A stretch of DNA of 64,000 nucleotides, from positions 25,197,799 to 25,261,798 of the forward strand of contig NC_087072.1 of assembly GCF_026151205.1 (NCBI RefSeq). The letters are read 5' to 3'. How positions within the stretch are numbered: the stretch's first letter is position 1; every line of letters starts with the position of its first letter. The stretch comes from Bolinopsis microptera. Lineage: Eukaryota > Ctenophora > Tentaculata > Lobata > Bolinopsidae. The position numbers were made by a program, and so were the translations under genes. A model generated the notes under the pieces. That model did no database searches. It had not been told where the DNA came from and saw only the letters and a list, made by a program, of their open reading frames with translations. Shown piece after piece: positions 1-11,700 of the stretch.

Positions 1-930
1 TACACCCTGGACATGCCCCTCTACAATTATATACCTCTTCTCGTAGTTAGCGAATAATATTTGGGCATTTCGGGTAGTGTGGGGTTTATTTCCCATGATT
101 CCGGGCATTTTCTTGCCCTTTAAAACACGAGCAAGACCCTGGGTTGAGATGGAACCGGGACGACGATGAGTTTTTCCACCGCTGAATTTGGGTTGCCCCT
201 TGTACCCCCACCGCCGGATAACTCCCTGGAACCCTCTGTTTATCGTCAACCCACTGATATCAAGATACTGACCCACGAAGAAATGAGATACGTCTATCTT
301 GTAGTTCACTGGTAGAGCTTGTTCAGCAGTGATAAGGAAACTGTGGGTTGCTTGTTTTGGAGTCATGCCAATACTGAAGAAATCCTTTTGTTGAGCCAGG
401 GGTACTTCTTCAATATTATCCTGTTCAAAAGCAGCCAGTTTTATGGACAGCCGCTCATCCTATTATGGTTAAACACCGGTTGACAACTCATCACGTAGTT
501 GTCCTGAATCTCCAGATAAGTTGAAACAACAATGTCCCCAGTCTGAGGAAGGACCTTGTCTCCCCGTGTTTTCTGGCGATCAGGCCCGTTCTCTGCATCC
601 CTCCTGAAACTCAACCTGCTGCACCTCTCCCTCAAACTTCTTATTACCCTCCAGAAACAGTCTCCTGATATTCCGACGGTCGTCTTCTAGGAACTCTTTG
701 TAAAGTGACACGGACTCTGAAGTATGTCCTGTGTAAGAGTGCGGTTGTGGGACCGGGGGAGGGGCAGGAGCATCTCTAACGGCCCTTCTACGAGTATTGG
801 GAGGCTCCTCTGTTTCAGGGTCACGTGCTCTTATAGGGTATCCGAATATATCCTTCTTGATACCTAATGAGAGGGAGCGGGAGGTGGTGAGATGAGGGGA
901 TAGGATCTCAGCTAGCAGTGTTCGTAACAT
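1..930 (-). CDS. MRPL3: Mitochondrial large ribosomal subunit protein uL3m (MRPL3), C-terminus cut by window edge
   Basis: uL3m is a core protein of the mitochondrial 54S/39S ribosomal subunit and binds rRNA near the peptidyl-transferase centre. Reading starts at the ATG at 930 (MLRTLLAEIL...), an N-terminus that looks like a presequence. Downstream come a uL3 segment with TGLIARKHG, LEIQDNYV and SIKLAAFEQDN, then the diagnostic core around 70-230: GFQGVIRRWGYKGQP, THRRPGS, KGKKMPGIMGN. The last residues before position 1 are VEGHVQGV, so only the extreme C-terminus is missing. No intron is visible, unlike most neighbours. The frame breaks three times, near 599, near 560 and near 453. Each break equals one missing base and the three together restore the original frame, so sequencing deletions are likelier than a pseudogene, though an intronless retrocopy is possible. 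Family identity is near certain. Confidence 0.9.
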
Positions 931-1621
931 CCTGACCGGAGATCTTTGTTAGTGACGAGTCATTGGGGAATGGAAATATTGAACACATAGTAATATCATA
1001 ACTTTCAGCGAAAGACATCTTCAATTATAAATACACGCAATTAGGAGAACTTCGTAATGGAAGACGACGACTCTATTGAACTAGTTAAATTGTATTGTGA
1101 AACTGATCGAATTTGTAACACAATTATTGAAAAATTTACTACGATATTATCATAACATTAAATCAAAAAATATTTGAGAATGATAAAAAAGCATTCTACA
1201 AGAGAAAAATCCAAAAATGGATCTAGATTAATTTCAGGAATATCAGGTCTTTTAAAAGTTAAAACAGAAATAAACCCAAACTTCAAGTTCTGGTGAGTCC
1301 TGAATTAAGAGGATTATCTCAGCGGTCGCGATTCTAACTAAAATGCGGTTATTTTTAGAACCTATCTAGGAATAAACTAGATTGGTCAACTATAATTTAA
1401 GTTAACAAAATGTCTAGGAATCTTTGAAACTCATCCAACATAAATAAAAATTGTCTCAGGAATATCAACAAGAATAAAATGTTCGAAAATCAATTACAAT
1501 AAAATACTATGACCATTAAAATAATCAGCAAATAAAAATACCTTCAAATAAAACCTATAAAAATTGATTAAAAACATGTAAAACTCGTAACAATATTGCT
1601 ACAATTATCCCAACTATTTCA
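931..1621. other. Intergenic spacer between MRPL3 and the TDRD12-like gene
   Basis: AT-rich spacer. It contains the presumed MRPL3 upstream region and a 33-codon plus-strand open frame from the ATG at 1057 (MEDDDSIELVKLYCE...), which has no recognisable family. The rest, 1150-1600, is the 3' flank of the convergent TDRD12-like gene. I see no RNA gene or repeat. Confidence 0.5.
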
Positions 1622-2739
1622 CTACTCCAAGCCATCCATGTCATCAGAGTTAGCATCATAGTTGATCTCGTTGAAGAAAGACTTCGTATAGTCGTCTCCG
1701 ATCTCTTCTTCTTCGGTAAGATACTCCTCAGAACTCGGCTCCTCTCCAATACAGATCTCAACCTGAACAGCAAATACATCAAATGGGGAACTCTAGAGAA
1801 AATTTCAATATTGGTGGATTTACCTCTGTGTTTCGATCTCATACAAGGAATTTGTAAACTGTTTAACCGGTGAAGAGTAAAAGTTATGACAACTAAAAAT
1901 GCTCATATTCTGGTCTCACGTTCTCTGCTATTGGTAGTGGAGGAGGCATCACTGTCTCCTCTTCCTCGCTATCAGTTTCATCGTCTGAGTCTACAGCTCT
2001 ACTGAAATCTAATTTAATAGTTCCCTTCTTAGCACCGTTCTGCAGTAACCCTTTCCATTTTACAGGCTCCATCTTCGTGAGTGTGGCTCGCACTTCTGAA
2101 TTGTTTGCAGAAACCTTCATATCCTTCACTTCAGCGAACAGATCGTATCTAGAGAGAAGGAGGTTAAAGGAAAGATTAAAGGTCTGAAGGCATTTTTTGG
2201 AAGAATTGTCAAACTTACATTCAGATTCTATCGAGAAACTGATATGATGGAGGGCACTTGAAGAATGCAATGGCACATCAAAAACTAGTTACTAGTTAAA
2301 AGTCAAAATTCAGCGAGCTTACTTGAACTTGAAGAGAAATCCTGAGTTCCAAGTAGAGAACTCTAGTGTTTTATCCCCAATAAGCAACATCTTGTACTTC
2401 CCCACATCCTTAATCTGAATACTGATGCCAACTTTCCTCTTTCTCTGGTGCCATAAAACTAAAGGTTGTTTTGTGATGCTGTCCAGTCCAATACCTCCTT
2501 TAACCTAGGTAGAAGATATTTTATCGAAATTTGAAGACGACGAAACCAGCAATACAAGAGGATAGAGATTTATTAATTTAGCAGTGCATTAATCTGAATG
2601 TCGCTCAATATCTGGAACATAACTAGGACAACACTCTGGCGTTTACCTCTGTTGGCTGATCAATAGGTGTTGTAATAGGAGCCCGGGTCATGACTGGGGG
2701 CGGGGGATCGTTCAGTGCCAGATCATCTTCCTCTTCTAT
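1622..2739 (-). CDS. TDRD12: TDRD12-like gene, C-terminal CS domain and acidic tail
   Basis: Exons in order: 2647-2739 (IEEEDDLALNDPPPPVMTR...), 2323-2504, 1920-2148, 1824-1858, 1622-1762. The CS (p23-like) domain reads QPLVLWHQRKRKVGISIQIKD, LEFSTWNSGFLFKFK, then YDLFAEVKDMKVSANNSEVRATLTKME and VKWKGLL, the usual beta-sandwich followed by a W-containing strand. CS domains at the C-terminus are known in TDRD12 and fly SoYb/BoYb and may recruit HSP90-type partners. After it come DSDDETDSEEEE and, in the last exon, EEYLTEEEEIGDDYTKSFF ending DDMDGLE and stop at 1622-1624. If the donor after 1920 is not used, reading stops at 1893, giving a slightly shorter alternative C-terminus. Confidence 0.75.
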
Positions 2740-5700
2740 CTGAAGATTTGTGAAACAGTGAAACCCACGTAGCATCAGTGTGTTTAGTAGGTTAGTGAAA
2801 TGTCGAACAACATAATATAGAATCAGTTCTGTTACTCCTCGTGCTACTCAAATCAACACATAAACCTTTTTACTGTGGGGGGGGGGGGTCAACCTCATTT
2901 TACCTCTTTTTACCTCATCCCAATTTTGCCTTTTTTGGCTGGCCTCATGAGGTAAAATGAGGTAAATCTCGGCAAAAATTTTAACAGGTAAAATTCTCTA
3001 AATCGTCAATTTAGTCACGAAGGAGTATGGAAGGAGTTCTAAATGTGTGTTCCTCTAATATAAACAGTAAGAAATGGTTAACTTTAGTCGAGGTCTCAGG
3101 TCTTTACAATGTCGGGAAGTTCCTGCAGGAATTTGCGCATTGCGCTGAAGCGCAAGATTCACAGCGCCAAAAGCGAAGGTCGTAGAGACATGAGACCTTG
3201 ACTAAAGTTAACCATTTCATACCATTACTATAAGAGTATGCCGCTTTCAGAGTCCTGAACACACTCCCATATCTCTTAATCGTCAATTATATGAATTTTA
3301 CCTGCTAAAATATATCATCTTTTACTGATATCATTTTAGTTTAACACTGTTAGTTTTAAAAAAGAAAATAATACTTCACACCAAATTAACACACAATATG
3401 AGAATATAAAAAGGAAGGTTTTCTTGGAGACCTGGACCGAGCATCAAAATAGTGTACATTGCTACTGTCATTGTCAAGACTCAAGAATAAGAGGGTCTAG
3501 TTGTGGGATTATGATGGATAACAGATATGATAAGTGGTAACATCCTACAAAAGAATGTTAGCTTACTAAGGAATTTTCCTCTTACTGAATCATAAAAGAA
3601 TTTAACTAAGTTCCTCCTAGTCCTAAGCATTATCTTGTTTCAGAGGGAATGAGTGATTTAAAAAGATGAGGCCGAAGAGTTAGTTGTGAAGAAGGCATTT
3701 GTACTCTGTAATTTCTAAGCTCATTTTTTTCGATATTTTTAGCTATTTACTGGTCTTGTCTTGACGTATCAGCAAGAGATCACTGGACCTCGTTAGTTGT
3801 TAGTCATGTTATGCTGATACAGTTAGTGACGAGCTATGAAGTAATCATTCGACCTCATTTAATACTGATCCTATCAATGACGAGCTATGAAGTAATCAGT
3901 GGATCTCGTCAATGCTCATCCTGTCCGGACTGTCACTGACGAGTTATAAATGAAGACCTCATTAATTCCCTTGTTCCAAGAAGATATTCCTCTGGTAACA
4001 ACCCCTTCTGGCCTGCTTCTGAACATAATATGAAGATTCGAAAACCTAGTCTACCTTAATTGGAACTTGCTGACTGCATTGGAAAATGGAGAACAATCGA
4101 GAAATGGGCAATTCCACGGTAAGGTTCCACTTGGTGAAAATGAAAAATGTTAAGATAGGCACCTAATTTTGGTTAAAATATGTTCATTAGACTCTTAACC
4201 TTACAGGTCAACAAAAGTTTTTTGTTTCATATTTACTCTAGTAGCAGGGAATAGTTGAGTGTGCACTTCGATGTATACGATTTCTGACAACACAGGGTTG
4301 TTTGATAGATCATTCTTAACCAAAATCGTTTAGGTACGCAATTTGTGTCGCTAGACATAACCCTACAGGGCAAATTTTCTAAATTACCCTCAGTCGCGTA
4401 TACGGGATTTTTGTATTTCAGCTCCTGAAGGTCATAGAGACTTCAATTTTAGCTTAAAATTACCGCAATGGCCATATTTATATACAAGTTATGAAGCAAC
4501 ATAAGGTCTCCAGTGCTTTGTTTTATAGATATTGACAAAAAACTGTTTTTTGGCTCAGCGAACCAAAAATGGGACTGAATTTTGATAACTTGAACTAGGA
4601 AAATCGTAAAGACTTGAATTTTAGCTTAAAATGAGCGCAAACATCACATCTATATACAACTTATAAAGCAATATAAGCCCTTAAATGCTTATTTGTCAAG
4701 ATATTGACAAAAATCGGTCATTTTGGCTACACGCGTGAGGAAAAATACCAAATTGGGCAACAACTTTGGTCTTTTTTTGACCAGTTTTGTGCTCGAAAGT
4801 TATTAAAATGTGCTTTGATTTTGTATATCGGGTGTTTTCTTCCAATATGGGTTTCGGTATAAATCTGGAAGCACCCGGTTCATGGGTGATAAGGGTTAAA
4901 AACCCTAAAACGTCAGGCAATGGGCGAGACAATTGTCTGAATTTGGTTATAAAAACACTTGCACTCTTTGCTAGGGTTTGCTTTTTTCCGCTACAGCGAT
5001 CAGTTTTCTAACTACTAATGCATCCCCCTTTACATCATTCTCTTTTAGATACATGATTTCTATAAGTTCTTAAAGGTACATCCGGCATGATGTAAAGTCT
5101 ATATCAAAGCATTTTAATGTGGTCTTAACAAGTTGCAAGATATTCAAATTCACTAATATAAAACAAAGATTGTAGGTTATCCTTCTTTTACATGACGTAA
5201 TATTGAGTAATTGTGGGCTTTTTGAGGGGGAGGCTATAAAATGGCCGAATATAACTTTAACGTAAACGACCCAATGATAATATTAAACGTAGAATGAAAC
5301 TACTTAAAACTTATTCAGATTCATGGTATCCTGTTTCAAGACGCTTGCTCCTGATTTTTAGCAACAATTTTTATCAACTGACCCCACGACGTTGTAATAT
5401 AATTGTGAGTAGGCAATCACTTGATCTATAAGTTTTGAACGGTAGTTTGTAAAAATAATTACATTCTACAAACATTATACCGTATACGCTCCTACTATGC
5501 AGTATGCAATTACTAGCCTCTGGACTAACTCCCAATCATCTGTCCATATAATGGTGTTTCTGGACAGATAGATGGTGTATGATGCCCTCATGCTAATTTC
5601 AGCGATCTTCATGCAGGCCTTTTTCTCTTTAGTGTTTACGTTCAAGGTGCAGTGGTTCATAAAGGTTTGGAGGCTGCAGTTGTAAATGCCTCGAACTCGA

Positions 5701-8700
5701 ACTCGAACTGCTACTGTCTGGAGCTTGCAATCTCTTCAATTCTGTCAGCTGCTGATATCTCTTCATATTCTTTTCTCTTGATCAGGGGGGAGGTCAAGGC
5801 GAATTTTGACGAATTTTGGCGAATGCCTTAATGGATTTTGGAAATCGCCATAATTAATTGATACATAATTCGCCAAAATTCGCCTTGGCTTCCCCCCTGA
5901 TCAGCAAAGTTCTCCTCATTCAGATGCACCTTCTTTGCTTTATCTGAATAGATCACTACATCTGGTCTCAGTGGTATTACACTAATGTTATGTCTAACAA
6001 TAGCGTTCATAAGTGCTTAAATTTCGAACTAGCGGACCATATTCGGAGGAGAAATTTGGGACAGTTTTTTGCTTGGAAATACTGATTTAATCGAATTTTA
6101 ACCACAAAAATGACTCCCAATAATATTCTTATGGAGAGTGTGGATAAATATTAAATATTTAAAATAATACAGGTTTAACTATAATGAAGTTGTGTCAATA
6201 ATCATGTAAAGAATGATAAATAACCTACCATCTTAGTTTGCTAAACCAATTTGGTATCTTTCCTGTGTAGCCAAAATTATTCAAAATGTAAAACTAAAAG
6301 AAGGATTATAACCTACAATCTTTGTTTTATTAGTGAACTTGAATATCTTGCAACTTGTTAAGACCACATTAAAATGCTTTGATATAGAATTTACATCATG
6401 CCGGATGTACCTTATAGAAATCATGTATCTAAAAGAGAATGATCTAGATGCGGATGATTAGTAGTTAGAAAAAAGCAGAAAAAAGCAAACCCTAGCAAAG
6501 AGTGCAAGTGTTTTTATAACCAAATTCAGACAATTGTCTCGCCCATCGCCTGACATTTTAGGGTTTTTAACCCCTATCACCCATGAACCGGGTGCTTCCG
6601 GATTTATACCGAAACCCATATTGGAAGAAAACACCCGATCTACAACATCAAAGCACATTTTAATAACTTGAGCACAAAACTGGTCAAAAAAAGACCAAAG
6701 TTGTTGCCCAATTTGGTATTTTTCCTCACGCGTGTAGCCAAAATGACCGATTTTTGTCAATATCTTAACAAATAAGCATTAAATGGCTTATATTGCTTTA
6801 TAAGTTGTATATAAATGTGATGTTTGCGCTCATTTTAAGCTTAAATTCAAGTCTCTACGATCTTCCTAGTTCAAGTTACCAAAATTCAGTCCCATTTTTG
6901 GTTCGCTGAGCCAAAAAACAGTTTTTTGTCAATATCTATAAAACAAAGCACTGGAGACCTTATGTTGCTTCAGAACTTGTATATAAATATGGCCATTGCG
7001 GTAATTTTAAGCTAAAATTGAAGTCTCTATGACCTTCAGGAGCTGAAATACAAAAATCCCGTATACGCGACTGAGGGTAATTTAGAAAATTTGCCCTGTA
7101 GGGTTATGTCTAGCGACACAAATTGCGTACCTAAACGATTTTGGTTAAGAATGATCTATCAAACAACCCTGTGTTGTCAGAAATCGTATACATCGAAGTG
7201 CACACTCAACTATTCCCTGCTACTGGAGTAATTGCATTAACTTTTGATTTTTCTCATTCAAAGGAACATTACTCGGAAATGAAAAAAAATCATTCAAATT
7301 TTCAAAGGGCCATAGTTTGGGTATGCAGGAATATTTCTCTATGAAATTCCATACACTTAAGCATAGGCATAAGAATGAGAGCCATGCAAAGTTTCAAAAC
7401 CGTTACTCGAATAATTTTTCTAAAAAATTTCCACAAAGATGGTGTCGCGTCCGTCACAAAATTAAGCAAAAAAGTTTTTTCAGAGCCACATAGTGCTATT
7501 TATATTGAAAAACCGCTGTAACCTATCTCTTCTGAAGGTAAGGGAGTACCGTAGAAATTATCAGGCTTGTATCTTTTAAGAAAAAATTTTTGGAAGGGGG
7601 GTCCCAACTTGTCGCGTCCGTCACATTTTTTTGAAAATGCTCCAAAAAATCTTTTAACAGACTTTAAATGCATTTTTGTTAAAGCTGAGACCGTTCTTAA
7701 CAAAACGATGTTGTCAAATCGAAAATTGGACAGAAAATGACTGAGTTATGTATAATTTTGTATATGCCCATATATGGGCGTACGGCTCACTTTTAGCCAT
7801 TTTTATCCATATTTCCATTATTTTGACTAAAACCAAGACAAATTGAAGTCAAATAAGGTTTGACTATGTTGACTAGACTATCAAATAACATCATATGCAA
7901 TTCAATAATTAAATTTACTGAGTTTTGCCATTTTATTTGCCCTATCCTTTTTCAGGGGTAAAAGGCACAAAAAATGGACTTTACCCTATTTTCGCATATT
8001 TTTGAAGTAAAAATTCAATATCTTCCACATTTTAAACACTAAAGTAATGAAACTTTTGGGAGATGGTCTCAACAGTGTGATGTGTTGAACAGAGATGAAT
8101 GTTTTACCAGAGTTATAAATTTGTTCAAGTAGAGAAATAATTGCTGCCCCTAGATTGATACCCTCGTGTATGCCCAAAATGGACGATTTTGGCTTTTGCA
8201 GACCTCGTGGAAGTACTAGCGGCCTAAAAATTGGCATAAATATAGAATGAAGGTCACTGAACAAGATAATAGTGTCAAATAGAAGATTTGGAGAAATTGA
8301 AAAAAAACGTGTGTCCGTCACAGTCACGTCCGTCACAATTTGAAAATGGCGCCACGCAAACAAAAACTGAGCAATCTCCAAAAAAATGGTATCTCAGAAA
8401 TCCCTCAACCTTTTTCTATCACTGCATGTCCAAATTAGAGATAATAGATAACGTTTTGAGATAGATTTGGGTACCTTCTGAGTAGACACCCAAAAAAGTG
8501 TCATATTTAAGTCGCGTCCGTCACAGGGGTGCTATCTCAGAAAGTAATAATGGTAGGGGTCTGAAATTTTCACACAACCTATAGAAAGGTTAAATGTGGA
8601 CTAATAAATAGTTTAAGCTGATAAAGAAGCAACATCCTGAGCACAACATTCGTTTGAACTTTAAAAAATGGCATAATCGTGGTGTCCGTCACGGTGGAAT

Positions 8701-11700
8701 TGCCCAAATGATAATCAGTGCCAGGATATAATCAAAGTTGAATTTGGAATCCAAGGAAAACCTTCCTTTTTTATACTATCATATTGTGCGTTAGTTTGGT
8801 GTGAAGTATTATGTTTTTTAAAAAAATTAACAGTGTTAAACTAAATTGATATCAGTTAAAGATGATATATTTTAACAGGTAAAATTCATATAATTGACGA
8901 TTAAGAGCTGTAGGAGTGTGTTCAGGACTCTGAAAGTGGCATACTCTTATAGCAATGGTATGAAATGGTTAACTTTAGTCAAGGTCTCATGTCTCTACGA
9001 CCTTCGCTTTTGGTGCTGTGAATCTTGCGCTTCAGCGCAATGCGCAAATTCCTGCAGGAACTTCCCGACATTGTAGAGACCTGAAACCTCGACTAAAGTT
9101 AACCATTTCCTACTGTTTCTATTAGAAGAGCACACATTTAGAACTCCTTCCAAACTCCTTCGTGACTAAATTGACGATTTAGAGAATTTTACCTGTTAAA
9201 AATTGGTGAAAAATATGGGCGTGGCCCAAGTCAGTATTATACGAAACCTTAGAGACACAAAAATTTTTTTGGTTGTTCCCGACCCTATAGAGCAACTAAT
9301 TAGAGGTGATATCTAATTATTTCAACGAAAGGTGGTTTTCTGAACCGCCCTTTATTCTACAGCGAAACATTGAACATGTACATAAGAACTTAGAATAGTA
9401 TGAAGTATGAGTTTATATGAGTAATTTATTATGAAATGACCTTTCACTATGCAATTTCGACTAAATTCATGTAGATATCCAATCCAGTTCCATGCACAAC
9501 TGTTGTTTACATTTGGTCTAGTTAGACACAATTTGTTTCAGAGTGACTCGATAATCGCAATATCAAACTAAGATATTATTTAAATGGTCCATGTCATGCA
9601 ATGCGGAAATATCCCCATAAATTGGCAACTGCCAAAGTGACACTAAAGTTATTGCTAATTCCTTTACAAAACTTAGCAAGTGCTATTAACAATTTCCTAA
9701 TGGATCATGGAAATTGAAATGTTCAATTTTCTTTTCATAAATAATAATTATAATGCGAAGTTTTATTTACCCCAAGTTTTGAGAGTAAGTAGGTTAAACT
9801 GGGAATGCCCCTTCCCAGGGACCACATCACCCCTAATAAACCATTAAATATCATGGGAGACCATGCACAGCCTCGAATTATAGTATAATGACTTCGAATA
9901 AACCTTTTTTGTCTCTAAAAAAAGGCTTAGAAAACTAGATTTATTTACCTCATTTTACCTCATTTTACCTCATCCCAATTTTGCCTTTTTTGGCTGGCCT
10001 CATGAGGTAAAATGAGGTTGACCCCCCCCCTACTGTTTACTTTTTACTGTTTACTGTTTACTGTTTACTGTTTACTGTTTACTGTTTACTGTTTACTGTT
10101 TACTGTTTACTGTTTACTGTTTACTGTTTGAACTACTATTTGATCTATTGAACATCGAGAGACGAAATAAATTGTAGATTGTAGAAAATGTCTACCTTGT
10201 GAGATGAAATACGTTTGTAGAACTGATCACACGCAATACGTGTCCCAAAATCTCTTCTCTTTTCTCTCAGAGCTTTAAACCATTCAGCCAGACCTTCTTT
10301 CTTCAGAATAGTTAATGTCTGAAAAGCAAGTTACAACCAATATTTGAATATTATACCAACCATTTATAACTATCAAGATATATCACATAATTGTATATAA
10401 TTGTATTATAACAACTATTGCTAACCTCTGGTCTATCCAGATCGAGTGAGTTGACGATATCAATGATAGCAGTAGAGTTTGTCCTTCTAGTAGCTTTACA
10501 AACATCTATAATACCCCCTTCCTCTTTGAAGCCTCTGTATATACGCTGACTGCCTGAAATTATTCAAATTAGTATATTTGGGGTAGCGATAAGCGATTGT
10601 AATCACAGAATATAAAAATGGGAAGGTAAAAGGAGAACGAGGCGGAGTCTACGCAGTTCATGATGATGTAGTGTGTGTTTCTGAACCTAGTGGATTTTAG
10701 GTTAAAAGGTATTATAACTATAAAACATACTGGAAGTTTTCTCGACTTCAAATATCCTTGCTAATACGATCAGTACTTTCTCCAGACACTCATCCGAAGA
10801 TTCTCGGACGAACTTGCATAATGTTCGAACATGTCCTGCAGGAATAACACAGTTAAACTATTAAAATATCCGACTTTCCCATTTCAACCTGGTACGTATA
10901 TAACGTAAATAAGCTTTTTAAATCTCCAAAAAATCTTATCTGAAAAGTTTGAAAGTTGAAAATGGAATAACCATTAACCAACCGGTAGCAACAATCTCCT
11001 TGCGAATGTAGTCAGATCCCTTTAACGCGTCCCCTCCTCCCTCTCCCACCGTTATAGCAGTAGCTCCTCCCTCTCCCACCGTGATAGCAGTAGCTAACGT
11101 TTCAATGGCATGTAACACTGCCAGTAACTTAGGGGTCTGGTCCGCTTTGTAGACACACAGCTCACAGAGGGACACTATACACTTGGTCTCCAAGATACAG
11201 TGATTAAACACCTCTGAGATAAGTAGGAGGTTTAGGACGCTAGATTAGCTTTTAACTACTAACAGGACGCTAGATTAACTTAGTTAACAGTGCAGTAAAT
11301 GGTGAGATAAATAATGAGATGTACTTTAAATCTGACTACAGTTTCAGTACATCGTGATATTATTGATAAAGAAATTATCAGTGATAACGATTAGAAGGGT
11401 GTGCTCACCTGTATCTGTGCCGATGGCTGATATAAGGTTAGCCACAGCAGCGTGTAAGGCTGAGGGAGATGCTAGCTTGTCTATTAGAGGTCCTAGAAAC
11501 ACTTCTTGTACCACTTCGTTACTCCAGCCATCTGAAATGGGGAGTAAACCTTCATTAATGCTTGGTTAGTATACACTATACACATCTAGTACTCCTTTTT
11601 GTATCAATATTTACCAACATCGCTACAAAAGGAGAGCTCGAAGCCAAGCATTCAATAATCCGGAATAAAACGAAATTAGATTACGGAGCAGTATAATAAA

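Noticed and set aside
1057-1158. 33-codon frame MEDDDSIELVKLYCE
   Set aside because: Possible small gene start, but too short, with no homology or splice partner seen.
1555-1842. Arg/Lys-rich 95-residue open frame
   Set aside because: Other-frame reading of the acidic last exon of the TDRD12-like gene; composition favours the acidic frame.
3104-3286. 60-residue open frame repeated at 8894-9076
   Set aside because: Same sequence seen in the two inverted arms; no family and no support as a gene.
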